38,742 bases of DNA from an uncultured Clostridia bacterium (lineage in GTDB: Bacteria > Bacillota > Clostridia > Christensenellales > UBA1242), in NCBI GenBank assembly GCA_946491735.1, contig CAMLYK010000005.1, positions 1 through 38,742 of the forward strand. Reading direction: 5' to 3'. The position numbers and the translations under genes are program-made. Below, piece after piece: positions 29,144 to 36,531 of the stretch. Numbering within the stretch: the first letter of the stretch is position 1; each line of letters opens with the position of its first letter. The notes under the pieces were generated by a model. That model had not been told where the DNA came from. It saw only the letters and a program-made list of their open reading frames with translations, and searched no databases.

Positions 29144-29260
29144 ATGAAAGTTAGACCATCAGTTAAACCAATGTGCGAAAAGTGCAAAGTGATCAAACGC
29201 AATGGAAAAGTTATGGTTATTTGCTCAAAAAATCCTAAGCACAAACAACGTCAAGGTTAA
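29144..29260 (+). CDS. rpmJ: 50S ribosomal protein L36 (38 aa; absent from supplied ORF track)
   Basis: Translation [40 protein letters not shown] agaaggagaaatt. Confidence 0.97.
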   Translation: MKVRPSVKPMCEKCKVIKRNGKVMVICSKNPKHKQRQG

Positions 29261-29275
29261 TAAATTTGAAAATAA

Positions 29276-29306
29276 GCATAATGTCGCGCGGCAATTTGGC
29301 ATTATG
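29276..29306 (+). promoter_or_regulatory. Hairpin in the rpmJ-rpsM gap (candidate leader element)
   Basis: CATAATG (29277-29283) / CATTATG (29300-29306), G/C-rich 16-nt loop tcgcgcggcaatttgg. Confidence 0.5.
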
Positions 29307-29339
29307 AGTAAATAAATTACATTAAGTGGAGGAAAAATT

Positions 29340-29708
29340 ATGGCACGTATATCAGGCGTGGATTTACCTAATGAAAAAAGAGTTGAGATCGGGCTTACTT
29401 ATATCTATGGAATTGGAAGAACCAGTGCTAATAAAATTTTAGAGGCTACTGGCATCAATCCTGATACCCGAGTTAAAGACCTTACTGAAAATGAAATCGC
29501 TTCTATCCGTAAATATATAGAGGCTAATTTTGTCGTAGAAGGTGAAAAACGTAAAGATGTCGCTATGGATATCAAACGTTTGAAAGAGATTAGGTGCTAT
29601 CGTGGACTTAGACATATTGCTAACTTACCAGTTAGAGGACAATCTACAAGACATAATGCACGTACACGCAAAGGACCTAAAGTTACAATAGCTAATAAGA
29701 AGAAGTAA
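29340..29708 (+). CDS. rpsM: 30S ribosomal protein S13
   Basis: [30 protein letters not shown]. Confidence 0.99.
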   Translation: MARISGVDLPNEKRVEIGLTYIYGIGRTSANKILEATGINPDTRVKDLTENEIASIRKYIEANFVVEGEKRKDVAMDIKRLKEIRCYRGLRHIANLPVRGQSTRHNARTRKGPKVTIANKKK

Positions 29709-29721
29709 TAAGGAGTAAATA

Positions 29722-30117
29722 ATGGCTACTAAAAAAGAAACAAAGAAAAAGAAAATTTTAGTTAGTAATGGCGAAGGTGCTGTGCATATTCAAGCCAGCT
29801 CTAATAATACATTAGTATCTTTAACAGATAGTCTAGGCAATCTTTTAGCACAGAGCAGTGCTGGTAAACTTGGCTACAGAGGCGCCAAGAAAAGCACTCC
29901 ATTTGTAGCACAACAGGTTGTTGAAGATGTTTTGAGCAAAGCAAGTTCTTTTGGCATCAACAAAATTGCTATCTATATTAAAGGTGCAGGCACGGGTGGC
30001 GGTAGAGAAGCTGCAGTTCGTGCGGCGACTACTTTTGGACTTGGAGTGACAATGTTTAAAGACGTTTCTCCTATTCCGCACAATGGTTGCAGACCACCTA
30101 AGAAGAGAAGATTATAG
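29722..30117 (+). CDS. rpsK: 30S ribosomal protein S11
   Basis: VHIQASSNNTLVSLTDSLGN, DVSPIPHNGCRPPKKRRL. Confidence 0.99.
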   Translation: MATKKETKKKKILVSNGEGAVHIQASSNNTLVSLTDSLGNLLAQSSAGKLGYRGAKKSTPFVAQQVVEDVLSKASSFGINKIAIYIKGAGTGGGREAAVRAATTFGLGVTMFKDVSPIPHNGCRPPKKRRL

Positions 30118-30125
30118 GAGGATTT

Positions 30126-30743
30126 ATGGCAAAAAATACTAGCCCAGATTGTAAGCAATGTCGTAGAGAAGGGATGAAACTTTTCTTGAAGGGCGAAAGA
30201 TGTCTAACTAAATGTTCATTTGACAAACGTCCAGTAGTTCCAGGTCAACATGGTACTGCAAAGAAAAAGTTCTCTGAATATGGAATGCAACTTAGAGAAA
30301 AACAAAAAGTTCGCAGAACATACGGTTTGCTTGAAAAACAATTCAGAATATATTATGAAAAAGCCACTCGTAGCAAAGAAGGTACGGGTTGGGCATTATT
30401 AAAAATGCTTGAATTGAGATTGGACAACGTGGTTTATCGTATGGGTATTGGCTCATCTAGATCTGAATCAAGACAGATTGTAAATCATGGACATATCACT
30501 GTTAATGGCAAGAAAGTAAACATACCTTCTTATCAAGTTAAAGTGGGAGATGTCATCCAAATCAAAGAAAACAAACAAAATATTGAAATGTTCAAAGAGT
30601 TGAAAGAAGCTAAAGTCAATACACCTAAATGGTTGGAATTCAATCCTTCAACATTGACTGGTAAAGTGTTGGCACTTCCTGAACGTGATGATATAGACAT
30701 GAACATTCAAGAACATTTGATTGTAGAATTTTATTCAAGATAA
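30126..30743 (+). CDS. rpsD: 30S ribosomal protein S4 (with N-terminal Cys cluster)
   Basis: CKQCRREGMKLFLKGERC...C, PGQHG, RLDNVVYRMG, VNHGHITVNGKKVNIPSY. Confidence 0.98.
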   Translation: MAKNTSPDCKQCRREGMKLFLKGERCLTKCSFDKRPVVPGQHGTAKKKFSEYGMQLREKQKVRRTYGLLEKQFRIYYEKATRSKEGTGWALLKMLELRLDNVVYRMGIGSSRSESRQIVNHGHITVNGKKVNIPSYQVKVGDVIQIKENKQNIEMFKELKEAKVNTPKWLEFNPSTLTGKVLALPERDDIDMNIQEHLIVEFYSR

Positions 30744-30758
30744 TAGGAGAAACAAATT

Positions 30759-31715
30759 ATGATGGAAATCGAAAAACCAAAAATATCTTTGGAAGAACAA
30801 GACAATGGTGCACACGCTATTATTACGGTTGAACCATTAGAAAAAGGCTTCGGCATAACAATCGGCAATATGCTTAGAAGAACACTTCTCAGTTCATTGC
30901 CAGGTGCTGCCGTTGTTGGTATTAAAATAAAAAACGTATTGCATGAGTTTTCAACCATAAAGGGTGTGACTGAAGATGTGCCTGATATTGTGTTGAATAT
31001 CAAATCACTTGCAGTCAAGACTGAAAGCACCGATGAAGATTTCAAAGGTACAATGACGCTGAAAAAGAAAGGACCAGCAGTAGTCTATGCAAAAGATATA
31101 GAATGTGAAAGTGGTATAAGTATAGTTAATCCAGATTTATACATTTGCACAATTGATTACGATGCTGATTTGGACATGACTTTATATGTTGGTAGAGGAA
31201 GAGGATATGTTCCTGCCAGCGTTAATAAAGATTTTTCAGACGAAGTAGATTTTATTGCGATTGATTCATTGTTTACTCCAGTGAAGCGTGTCAACTTTGA
31301 AGTTCAATCAAGTCGTGTTGGTCGCAGTTTGGATTTTGACAAACTTGTTTTGGATGTTCAAACACGCGGTACAGTCAGTGCAAAAGAAGTAGTTGCACTC
31401 TCTGCTAAATTATTAAATGACTATGCAACAATGTTCGTCGAACTTGTCGAAGGTATGGACGGAATGAACATTTTGGTTGCAAGAAAGGAAGACGAAAGAA
31501 CAAAATTATTTGAAAAACCTATCGAGGAGATGGAATTAAGCGTTCGTAGTTATAACTGTTTGAAAAGAGCAGGTATTGATACAGTTGGTGACCTTGCTAA
31601 GAAGACCCGTGCAGAAATGATGAAAGTACGTAATATGGGTGCTAAGTCAATGGAAGAAGTTATCAACAAACTGGAATCTTATGGAATTGTCCTTGAGGGA
31701 AATGAAAATTATTAA
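30759..31715 (+). CDS. rpoA: DNA-directed RNA polymerase alpha subunit
   Basis: PLEKGFGITIGNMLRRTLLSSLPGAAV; C-terminal LSVRSYNCLKRAGIDTVGDL. Confidence 0.99.
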   Translation: MMEIEKPKISLEEQDNGAHAIITVEPLEKGFGITIGNMLRRTLLSSLPGAAVVGIKIKNVLHEFSTIKGVTEDVPDIVLNIKSLAVKTESTDEDFKGTMTLKKKGPAVVYAKDIECESGISIVNPDLYICTIDYDADLDMTLYVGRGRGYVPASVNKDFSDEVDFIAIDSLFTPVKRVNFEVQSSRVGRSLDFDKLVLDVQTRGTVSAKEVVALSAKLLNDYATMFVELVEGMDGMNILVARKEDERTKLFEKPIEEMELSVRSYNCLKRAGIDTVGDLAKKTRAEMMKVRNMGAKSMEEVINKLESYGIVLEGNENY

Positions 31716-31726
31716 GGAGTGCCAGT

Positions 31727-32236
31727 ATGAAAGTGAAACAATTAGGACGCCCAACTGAAGAAAGATTGGCAATTATGAGAAATCAAGCGACTGATCTTCT
31801 TTGGAAAGGTAAGATTGAAACAACTCTTGCCAGAGCAAAATCACTTAGAAGTTATGTTGAAAAACTTTTAACCCTTGCTATTAATTCATATGAAGACGTT
31901 GTCACTGTTCAAAAGACAACGATTAATAAAAAAGGCGAAAAAGTAGCACGTGAAGTTCTTAATGATGGTCCGAAAAAACTTGCCGCTCGTAGAAAGATTA
32001 TGTCAAAAGTTTATTCAGTAAAAGAAGAACGCAAACCGGGCGAAAAGAAAGCAGATTATCTATTGCGTATTGATAATATCAAGAATCCGCTTCTTGAAAA
32101 AATATTCAACATTTATGCACCTAAATATGCTGAAAGAGCAAAAGAACTTGGTACGAAAGGTGGCTATACTAGAATTCTTAGAACAGGCATTAGAAAGGGT
32201 GATAATGCTGAAATGGCAATTATTGAATTGATTTAA
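31727..32236 (+). CDS. rplQ: 50S ribosomal protein L17
   Basis: QLGRPTEERLAIMRNQATDLLWKGKIETTLARAKSLR. Confidence 0.97.
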   Translation: MKVKQLGRPTEERLAIMRNQATDLLWKGKIETTLARAKSLRSYVEKLLTLAINSYEDVVTVQKTTINKKGEKVAREVLNDGPKKLAARRKIMSKVYSVKEERKPGEKKADYLLRIDNIKNPLLEKIFNIYAPKYAERAKELGTKGGYTRILRTGIRKGDNAEMAIIELI

Positions 32237-32264
32237 TAAAAATTATTATAAAATTAAAATCTAT

Positions 32265-32290
32265 GGATAGTTTATCTATCCTTTTTTATT
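32265..32290 (+). terminator. Intrinsic terminator of the S10-spc-alpha cluster
   Basis: GGATAG/tttat/CTATCC + TTTTTT. Confidence 0.85.
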
Positions 32291-32470
32291 TTAATTTATT
32301 TTTAATGTGATTTTATTTGATATTTAATTAAATTATATTTAAATAAATAATTATTTTTAATTAATAAAAAATATAAAAAATTGAAAAAAATTCAATTTTA
32401 ACATATAAATTTTTTATTAAATTAATTTTTTTATAATTTATAATACATTTTTAAATTATGTATGTTTTTT

Positions 32471-32499
32471 TTGACATTTAGTTTTTGATATGGTACAAT
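32471..32499 (+). promoter_or_regulatory. Promoter of the 32520 gene
   Basis: TTGACA - 17 nt - TACAAT. Confidence 0.75.
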
Positions 32500-32519
32500 A
32501 CTTAATAATAAGGGGTATT

Positions 32520-33725
32520 ATGTCACAAAAGCGATCTAATTTACATAAAGTAGCGATTATTTTAGTATTAGTTCAATTTTTGCTGATGTTCTTTGTGCTT
32601 TATACAACGTATGCATGGTTTACTGCAAGTGCACAAGAGGATAACACGTCTTCTTTTGCAACACTCAATATCAATATTGCTTCAGGTTCAACCACAATGA
32701 CAGATTCGAGTTTCCAGACTACATATTTGCAAAATATTTTACCGGGCAGCACAATTAATTTTAACAATTTATCGGTTAGGAATTCGGGCACTGCCAGTGC
32801 GTATACTATTTTGAAATTGAAACTTAAATCGACCGATGCGAGCAACAGTTTTACTTTCATACAATATTACAATCTTGATGGTGAAAGAATTGACAACTTA
32901 AACTTATCAAATAATACTACATCTGCAACATTATTGACAGCAGGTCAAAACAGGACAATGAATTTGTCATATACATTTGATGGGATGGAATTTTCGAATG
33001 CATATAAATTAAATACTGTAGAGGTCACTTTTACGGCGCTTGCGATTCAATCAAGTTTGCCTGATGACACCACGGGTACATATTCTACAGACGCTTTGTA
33101 TGCAATTGATTTTTTGATAAATGAAGTTGATACAGATACGGATAGTGCAACTTACACTCGACTTGACTATATTATCACGAGTGGTGGAAGTAATTCACCA
33201 TACATCTTGCTTGATTATTATGCAAATCAAAACACTTGTGCAGAAATCAAATACATGGCGACATCAACTGGCGGTTGGATATTTGGCGCAAGAGCTGCAA
33301 TGAACAGTCATGCATTTGGACTGTTTTATAGTACACATACTGCCATTTGGCCAATTTGGGGAACTCAGTCACATAGTCAATACGCGGTGTCAAATATGCA
33401 AAATACCATTCAAGTAGATACGTTTTTGTATAACGAATTTTATAAAAACGGATCACTTAGCCATACATTTACAGCAAGCGATTGGACCACAGATCAGGTT
33501 TATTCAGGTCATCAAATGACACTGTTTACTTTGATGAACGGGTCGAGTCCGGACAATAGACATTTTGGTGGACACTTTTATTACTTGCGTGTATGGGATG
33601 ATGAGGGAGAACAAATGAATTTGATTCCTGTTGCAGATAGCAGCGGCACAATTTGTGTGTATGACACAATTAATGAAGTGTTTTATTATAGTGAAAATTC
33701 GGGGACTTTCAGTTATTCTTTATAG
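32520..33725 (+). CDS. Exported protein: TasA/camelysin-like N-terminal region fused to a lectin-like (LamG-like jellyroll) C-terminal region
   Basis: TM/signal followed by YAWFTASAQEDNTSSFATLNINIASG and LPGSTINFNNLSVRNSGTASAY; C-terminal WIFGARAAMNSHAFGLF and IPVADSSGTICVYDTINEVFYYSENSGTF. Confidence 0.7.
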   Translation: MSQKRSNLHKVAIILVLVQFLLMFFVLYTTYAWFTASAQEDNTSSFATLNINIASGSTTMTDSSFQTTYLQNILPGSTINFNNLSVRNSGTASAYTILKLKLKSTDASNSFTFIQYYNLDGERIDNLNLSNNTTSATLLTAGQNRTMNLSYTFDGMEFSNAYKLNTVEVTFTALAIQSSLPDDTTGTYSTDALYAIDFLINEVDTDTDSATYTRLDYIITSGGSNSPYILLDYYANQNTCAEIKYMATSTGGWIFGARAAMNSHAFGLFYSTHTAIWPIWGTQSHSQYAVSNMQNTIQVDTFLYNEFYKNGSLSHTFTASDWTTDQVYSGHQMTLFTLMNGSSPDNRHFGGHFYYLRVWDDEGEQMNLIPVADSSGTICVYDTINEVFYYSENSGTFSYSL

Positions 33726-33756
33726 TCAAACTTAATTTAAAAATTTAATTTCATAT

Positions 33757-33788
33757 AAAAAATCTGCGTAAAGTTTACGCAGATTTTT
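33757..33788. terminator. Bidirectional terminator
   Basis: AAAAATCTGCGTAAA-G-TTTACGCAGATTTTT near-perfect palindrome between convergent genes. Confidence 0.9.
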
Positions 33789-33794
33789 GTTAAT

Positions 33795-34007
33795 TTATTT
33801 TTTCTTTTGAAATTTGCCATCTTTTTTGTGCACAATATAACTCATATCATTGCTTTCACTGAGTTCTTTTACTCTTTTCAACGCTTCATCCTTGGTTGGA
33901 TAGGATGAAATGACACGTTTTGCTCCATCCTTTTTTATTTGCCATGTTCGATCTTCTTTGTTGTATAGAACTCGATAAATTGCTTTCTTTTCCTTATCTT
34001 CGTTCAT
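33795..34007 (-). CDS. DUF2188-like small protein, 70 aa
   Basis: WQIKKDGAKRVISSYPTKDEALKRVKELSES...YIVHKKDGKFQ; SD aaggagtgagtt. Confidence 0.75.
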   Translation of the reverse strand: MNEDKEKKAIYRVLYNKEDRTWQIKKDGAKRVISSYPTKDEALKRVKELSESNDMSYIVHKKDGKFQKKK

Positions 34008-34098
34008 AACTCACTCCTTAAAAATATAATATATTTAATTATATCAAATTATTTTTCTTTTTTCAATAGAATTCGACAAAAATATATATATTTTACTA

Positions 34099-34127
34099 TT
34101 GACAAGCATATATTATTGTGTTATTAT
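34099..34127 (+). promoter_or_regulatory. Promoter of the 34151 gene
   Basis: TTGACA - 17 nt - TATTAT. Confidence 0.75.
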
Positions 34128-34150
34128 CGCACCACGTCTATGGAGGGAAT

Positions 34151-34690
34151 ATGAGTTATAATGACAATTTTGAAGGCGGAAGAAAACCAATAATTATTGG
34201 AGAATATGGGGATTATAAAATCACGTTTGTATCTGGTAAAAGTATGCAAGTCAAAGACATTATTGTATACAAGGATTTTTTAGCTATACAAAGCAACAAG
34301 ACAGATAAATGGAAGATAGCAGATAGATTTGGAAATCTTAGCGAAACTTTTAGTGAAATTTTAGGCTTTGAAGATGGTTTTTTTGTTGCAAAAGACGCAA
34401 ACGATGGTACGATTAAATTTAGAGATTTGATTGGTCGAACCTCGGACAAAAAAACTGATTCTGGTAAAGCGTTTTACAAGTTTACTAATGGAGAAATTGA
34501 CATATCAGATTTTGAGACGTACTGGTTCAAAGACGTCAGATATTTGCTCGCTGTAGTGCAAGAGGAAGTGGGCAAAATTGTGTCCCAAAATCCTGCAGAA
34601 TTCAACAGTTCAATCAAGCACCATTTACTAACTCAATATATCACTAAGCAGCTTCAAGAGACTATCAACAATCATTTTATTACAATTTAA
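34151..34690 (+). CDS. Hypothetical protein with WG-like repeats; paralog of the downstream gene
   Basis: ORF after ATGGAGGGAAT SD; KDFLAIQSNKTDKWKIADRFGNL...RDLIGR aligns with the 34753 product. Confidence 0.75.
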   Translation: MSYNDNFEGGRKPIIIGEYGDYKITFVSGKSMQVKDIIVYKDFLAIQSNKTDKWKIADRFGNLSETFSEILGFEDGFFVAKDANDGTIKFRDLIGRTSDKKTDSGKAFYKFTNGEIDISDFETYWFKDVRYLLAVVQEEVGKIVSQNPAEFNSSIKHHLLTQYITKQLQETINNHFITI

Positions 34691-34704
34691 TTAAAAAATA
34701 AAAA

Positions 34705-34733
34705 TTGACAGCTAGATTTAATTATGTTAAAAT
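34705..34733 (+). promoter_or_regulatory. Promoter of the 34753 gene
   Basis: TTGACA - 17 nt - TAAAAT. Confidence 0.7.
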
Positions 34734-34752
34734 ATAACATCAAGGAGAAAAT

Positions 34753-35271
34753 ATGAATTTTATTCAGATATCAGGATACGTGGGAGAAATAAATTTAAAG
34801 TTTGTTAATGGAGAAATTATAGGTCCGTTTTATTCAATAAAAATGTTAGATAAAGATTTTATTGCTGTTCAAAAAAACAAAGATTCGAAATGGACAATTT
34901 TTGATAAATATGGCGAAGAAAAAGGTTCATTTTGGGATGTTAAGTCTTTTGATTCTGGGCATTTTGTTGTACAAAAAGAAGGCAATATTCAATATCTCGA
35001 TTTGATAGGACGTCTGTATAGCACTCCTACACAATCAGGGATGGATTTTTATTCATATTACAAACGTGAAATTCCATATACAGATTTAGACAAACAGCAT
35101 TTTAATGATCCAAAATTTTTACATGCAGTGATTGTCGAGGAGTTAGATAGAGCGATAATGTATGATCCGCAAAAATATTCAGATAGAACCAATCGGGCTC
35201 AAAAGCAATTGGAGTTAAGTGAAGAAATTTCAGATTGGGTATATCACAACAACGCTACACATAATTTATAA
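34753..35271 (+). CDS. Hypothetical protein with WG-like repeats; tandem paralog of the 34151 gene
   Basis: KDFIAVQKNKDSKWTIFDKYGEE...LDLIGR; SD aaggagaaaat. Confidence 0.75.
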   Translation: MNFIQISGYVGEINLKFVNGEIIGPFYSIKMLDKDFIAVQKNKDSKWTIFDKYGEEKGSFWDVKSFDSGHFVVQKEGNIQYLDLIGRLYSTPTQSGMDFYSYYKREIPYTDLDKQHFNDPKFLHAVIVEELDRAIMYDPQKYSDRTNRAQKQLELSEEISDWVYHNNATHNL

Positions 35272-35284
35272 TTTAAATGTACTA

Positions 35285-35319
35285 ATAAATTAGTCATTGA
35301 TTGGCTAATTTATTTTTTT
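35285..35319 (+). terminator. Intrinsic terminator
   Basis: ATAAATTAG (35285-35293) / CTAATTTAT (35305-35313) + T-run. Confidence 0.75.
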
Positions 35320-35393
35320 GTCAGTATAATATTTTCTTATTTAAAATTTATTAAAATTTTATTTAAATGTTAATAATAAATTCATAAAACTAT

Positions 35394-35421
35394 TGACAAT
35401 TTACTCAGTATTTTATATAAT
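35394..35421 (+). promoter_or_regulatory. Promoter of rpsL
   Basis: TTGACA - 16 nt - TATAAT. Confidence 0.75.
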
Positions 35422-35429
35422 TAATCTGT

Positions 35430-35469
35430 TATAGACTTAATGCTGCTTTGTCTATACTGGCGTTAGCCA
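35430..35469 (+). promoter_or_regulatory. Two stacked hairpins in the rpsL 5' leader
   Basis: TATAGAC (35430-35436)/GTCTATA (35450-35456), then TGGC-GTTA-GCCA (35458-35469). Confidence 0.5.
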
Positions 35470-35501
35470 TAAGAGGTTGCAAATATTTTAAGGAGGGTAT
35501 A

Positions 35502-35873
35502 ATGCCTACAGTTAATCAATTAGTTAGAAAAGGTAGAGTAAAACAGGTTGCGAAAAGTCAATCTATTCTTTTAGATGAATGCCCACAAAAACGTGGGGTT
35601 TGTTTGACTGTCACAACTACTACACCTAAAAAACCTAACTCTGCTTTACGTAAAATTTGTAGAGTTCGTCTATCTAATCGTAAAGAAACTACTTGTTATA
35701 TCCCGGGAGAAGGTCACAATCTTCAAGAACACAATGTTGTGCTTGTTCGTGGTGGTCGTGTTCCTGATCTACCAGGTGTTAGATATCATGTGGTTCGTGG
35801 CGCTTTAGATACAGCCGCTGTGCAAAAACGTAAACAAGGCAGAAGCAAATATGGCGCAAAACGTCCTAAATAG
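35502..35873 (+). CDS. rpsL: 30S ribosomal protein S12 (start reassigned from 35448)
   Basis: [49 protein letters not shown]. Confidence 0.99.
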   Translation: MPTVNQLVRKGRVKQVAKSQSILLDECPQKRGVCLTVTTTTPKKPNSALRKICRVRLSNRKETTCYIPGEGHNLQEHNVVLVRGGRVPDLPGVRYHVVRGALDTAAVQKRKQGRSKYGAKRPK

Positions 35874-35901
35874 ACATTTTAGTAAAAATATTTATTTATT
35901 A

Positions 35902-35928
35902 TAGGTAAAATCAATTTACCTATTTTAA
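35902..35928 (+). terminator. Intrinsic terminator after rpsL
   Basis: TAGGTAAA/atcaa/TTTACCTA + TTTTAATT. Confidence 0.7.
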
Positions 35929-35982
35929 TTGATAGAAATTTAATAATTTTGATTAAAAATTGTTTATTATAATTTATTTAAA

Positions 35983-36011
35983 TTGTTATAATCAAATAGC
36001 AATGTTATATT
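35983..36011 (+). promoter_or_regulatory. Candidate promoter of rpsG
   Basis: TTGTTA - 17 nt - TATATT. Confidence 0.45.
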
Positions 36012-36042
36012 AATTTATCATAAAAAGAAAAAGGAGATAAAT

Positions 36043-36513
36043 ATGTCAAGAAGAAATGCGGCTGTGAAAAGAGAAGTGTTGCCTGATCCTATGTACAATT
36101 CCACATTGGTATCTAAGATCGTAAACCAAGTGATGTATGACGGAAAGAAAGGTTTAGCTCAATCAATTGTATACAGTGCAATGAAAACAGCTGGTGAAAA
36201 ATTAAATGAAGATGCTTTGCAAGTTTTATCAACTGCTATTGAAAATATCAAGCCAAAATTGGAGACAAAAGCTAGACGTGTGGGTGGAGCCAACTATCAA
36301 GTTCCACTTGAAGTCAGCGCAGATAGACAACAAACTTTAGCAATTCGTTGGTTAGTTATGTGTGCTAGAAAGCGTAACGAACGTGGTATGGAAGCTAGAC
36401 TTGGCGCTGAAATCGTAGATGCATACAACCAAGCTGGTGGAGCAATTAAGAAAAGAGATGATATGCATAGACAAGCGGAAGCAAACAAGGCATTCGCACA
36501 CTATCGCTGGTAA
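36043..36513 (+). CDS. rpsG: 30S ribosomal protein S7
   Basis: MSRRNAAVKREVLPDPMYNSTLVSKIVNQVMYDGKKGLAQ. Confidence 0.99.
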   Translation: MSRRNAAVKREVLPDPMYNSTLVSKIVNQVMYDGKKGLAQSIVYSAMKTAGEKLNEDALQVLSTAIENIKPKLETKARRVGGANYQVPLEVSADRQQTLAIRWLVMCARKRNERGMEARLGAEIVDAYNQAGGAIKKRDDMHRQAEANKAFAHYRW

Positions 36514-36531
36514 TTATTAGGGGGAAATTAT

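Noticed and set aside
34079-34094. AAAATATATATATTTT palindrome upstream of the 34151 promoter
   Set aside because: Simple AT repeat; at most an UP-element-like sequence, not distinguishable from background.
34151-35271. Tandem paralogs as a toxin-antitoxin or toxin/immunity pair
   Set aside because: Both proteins share the same domain architecture and have separate promoters; nothing toxin-like is visible.
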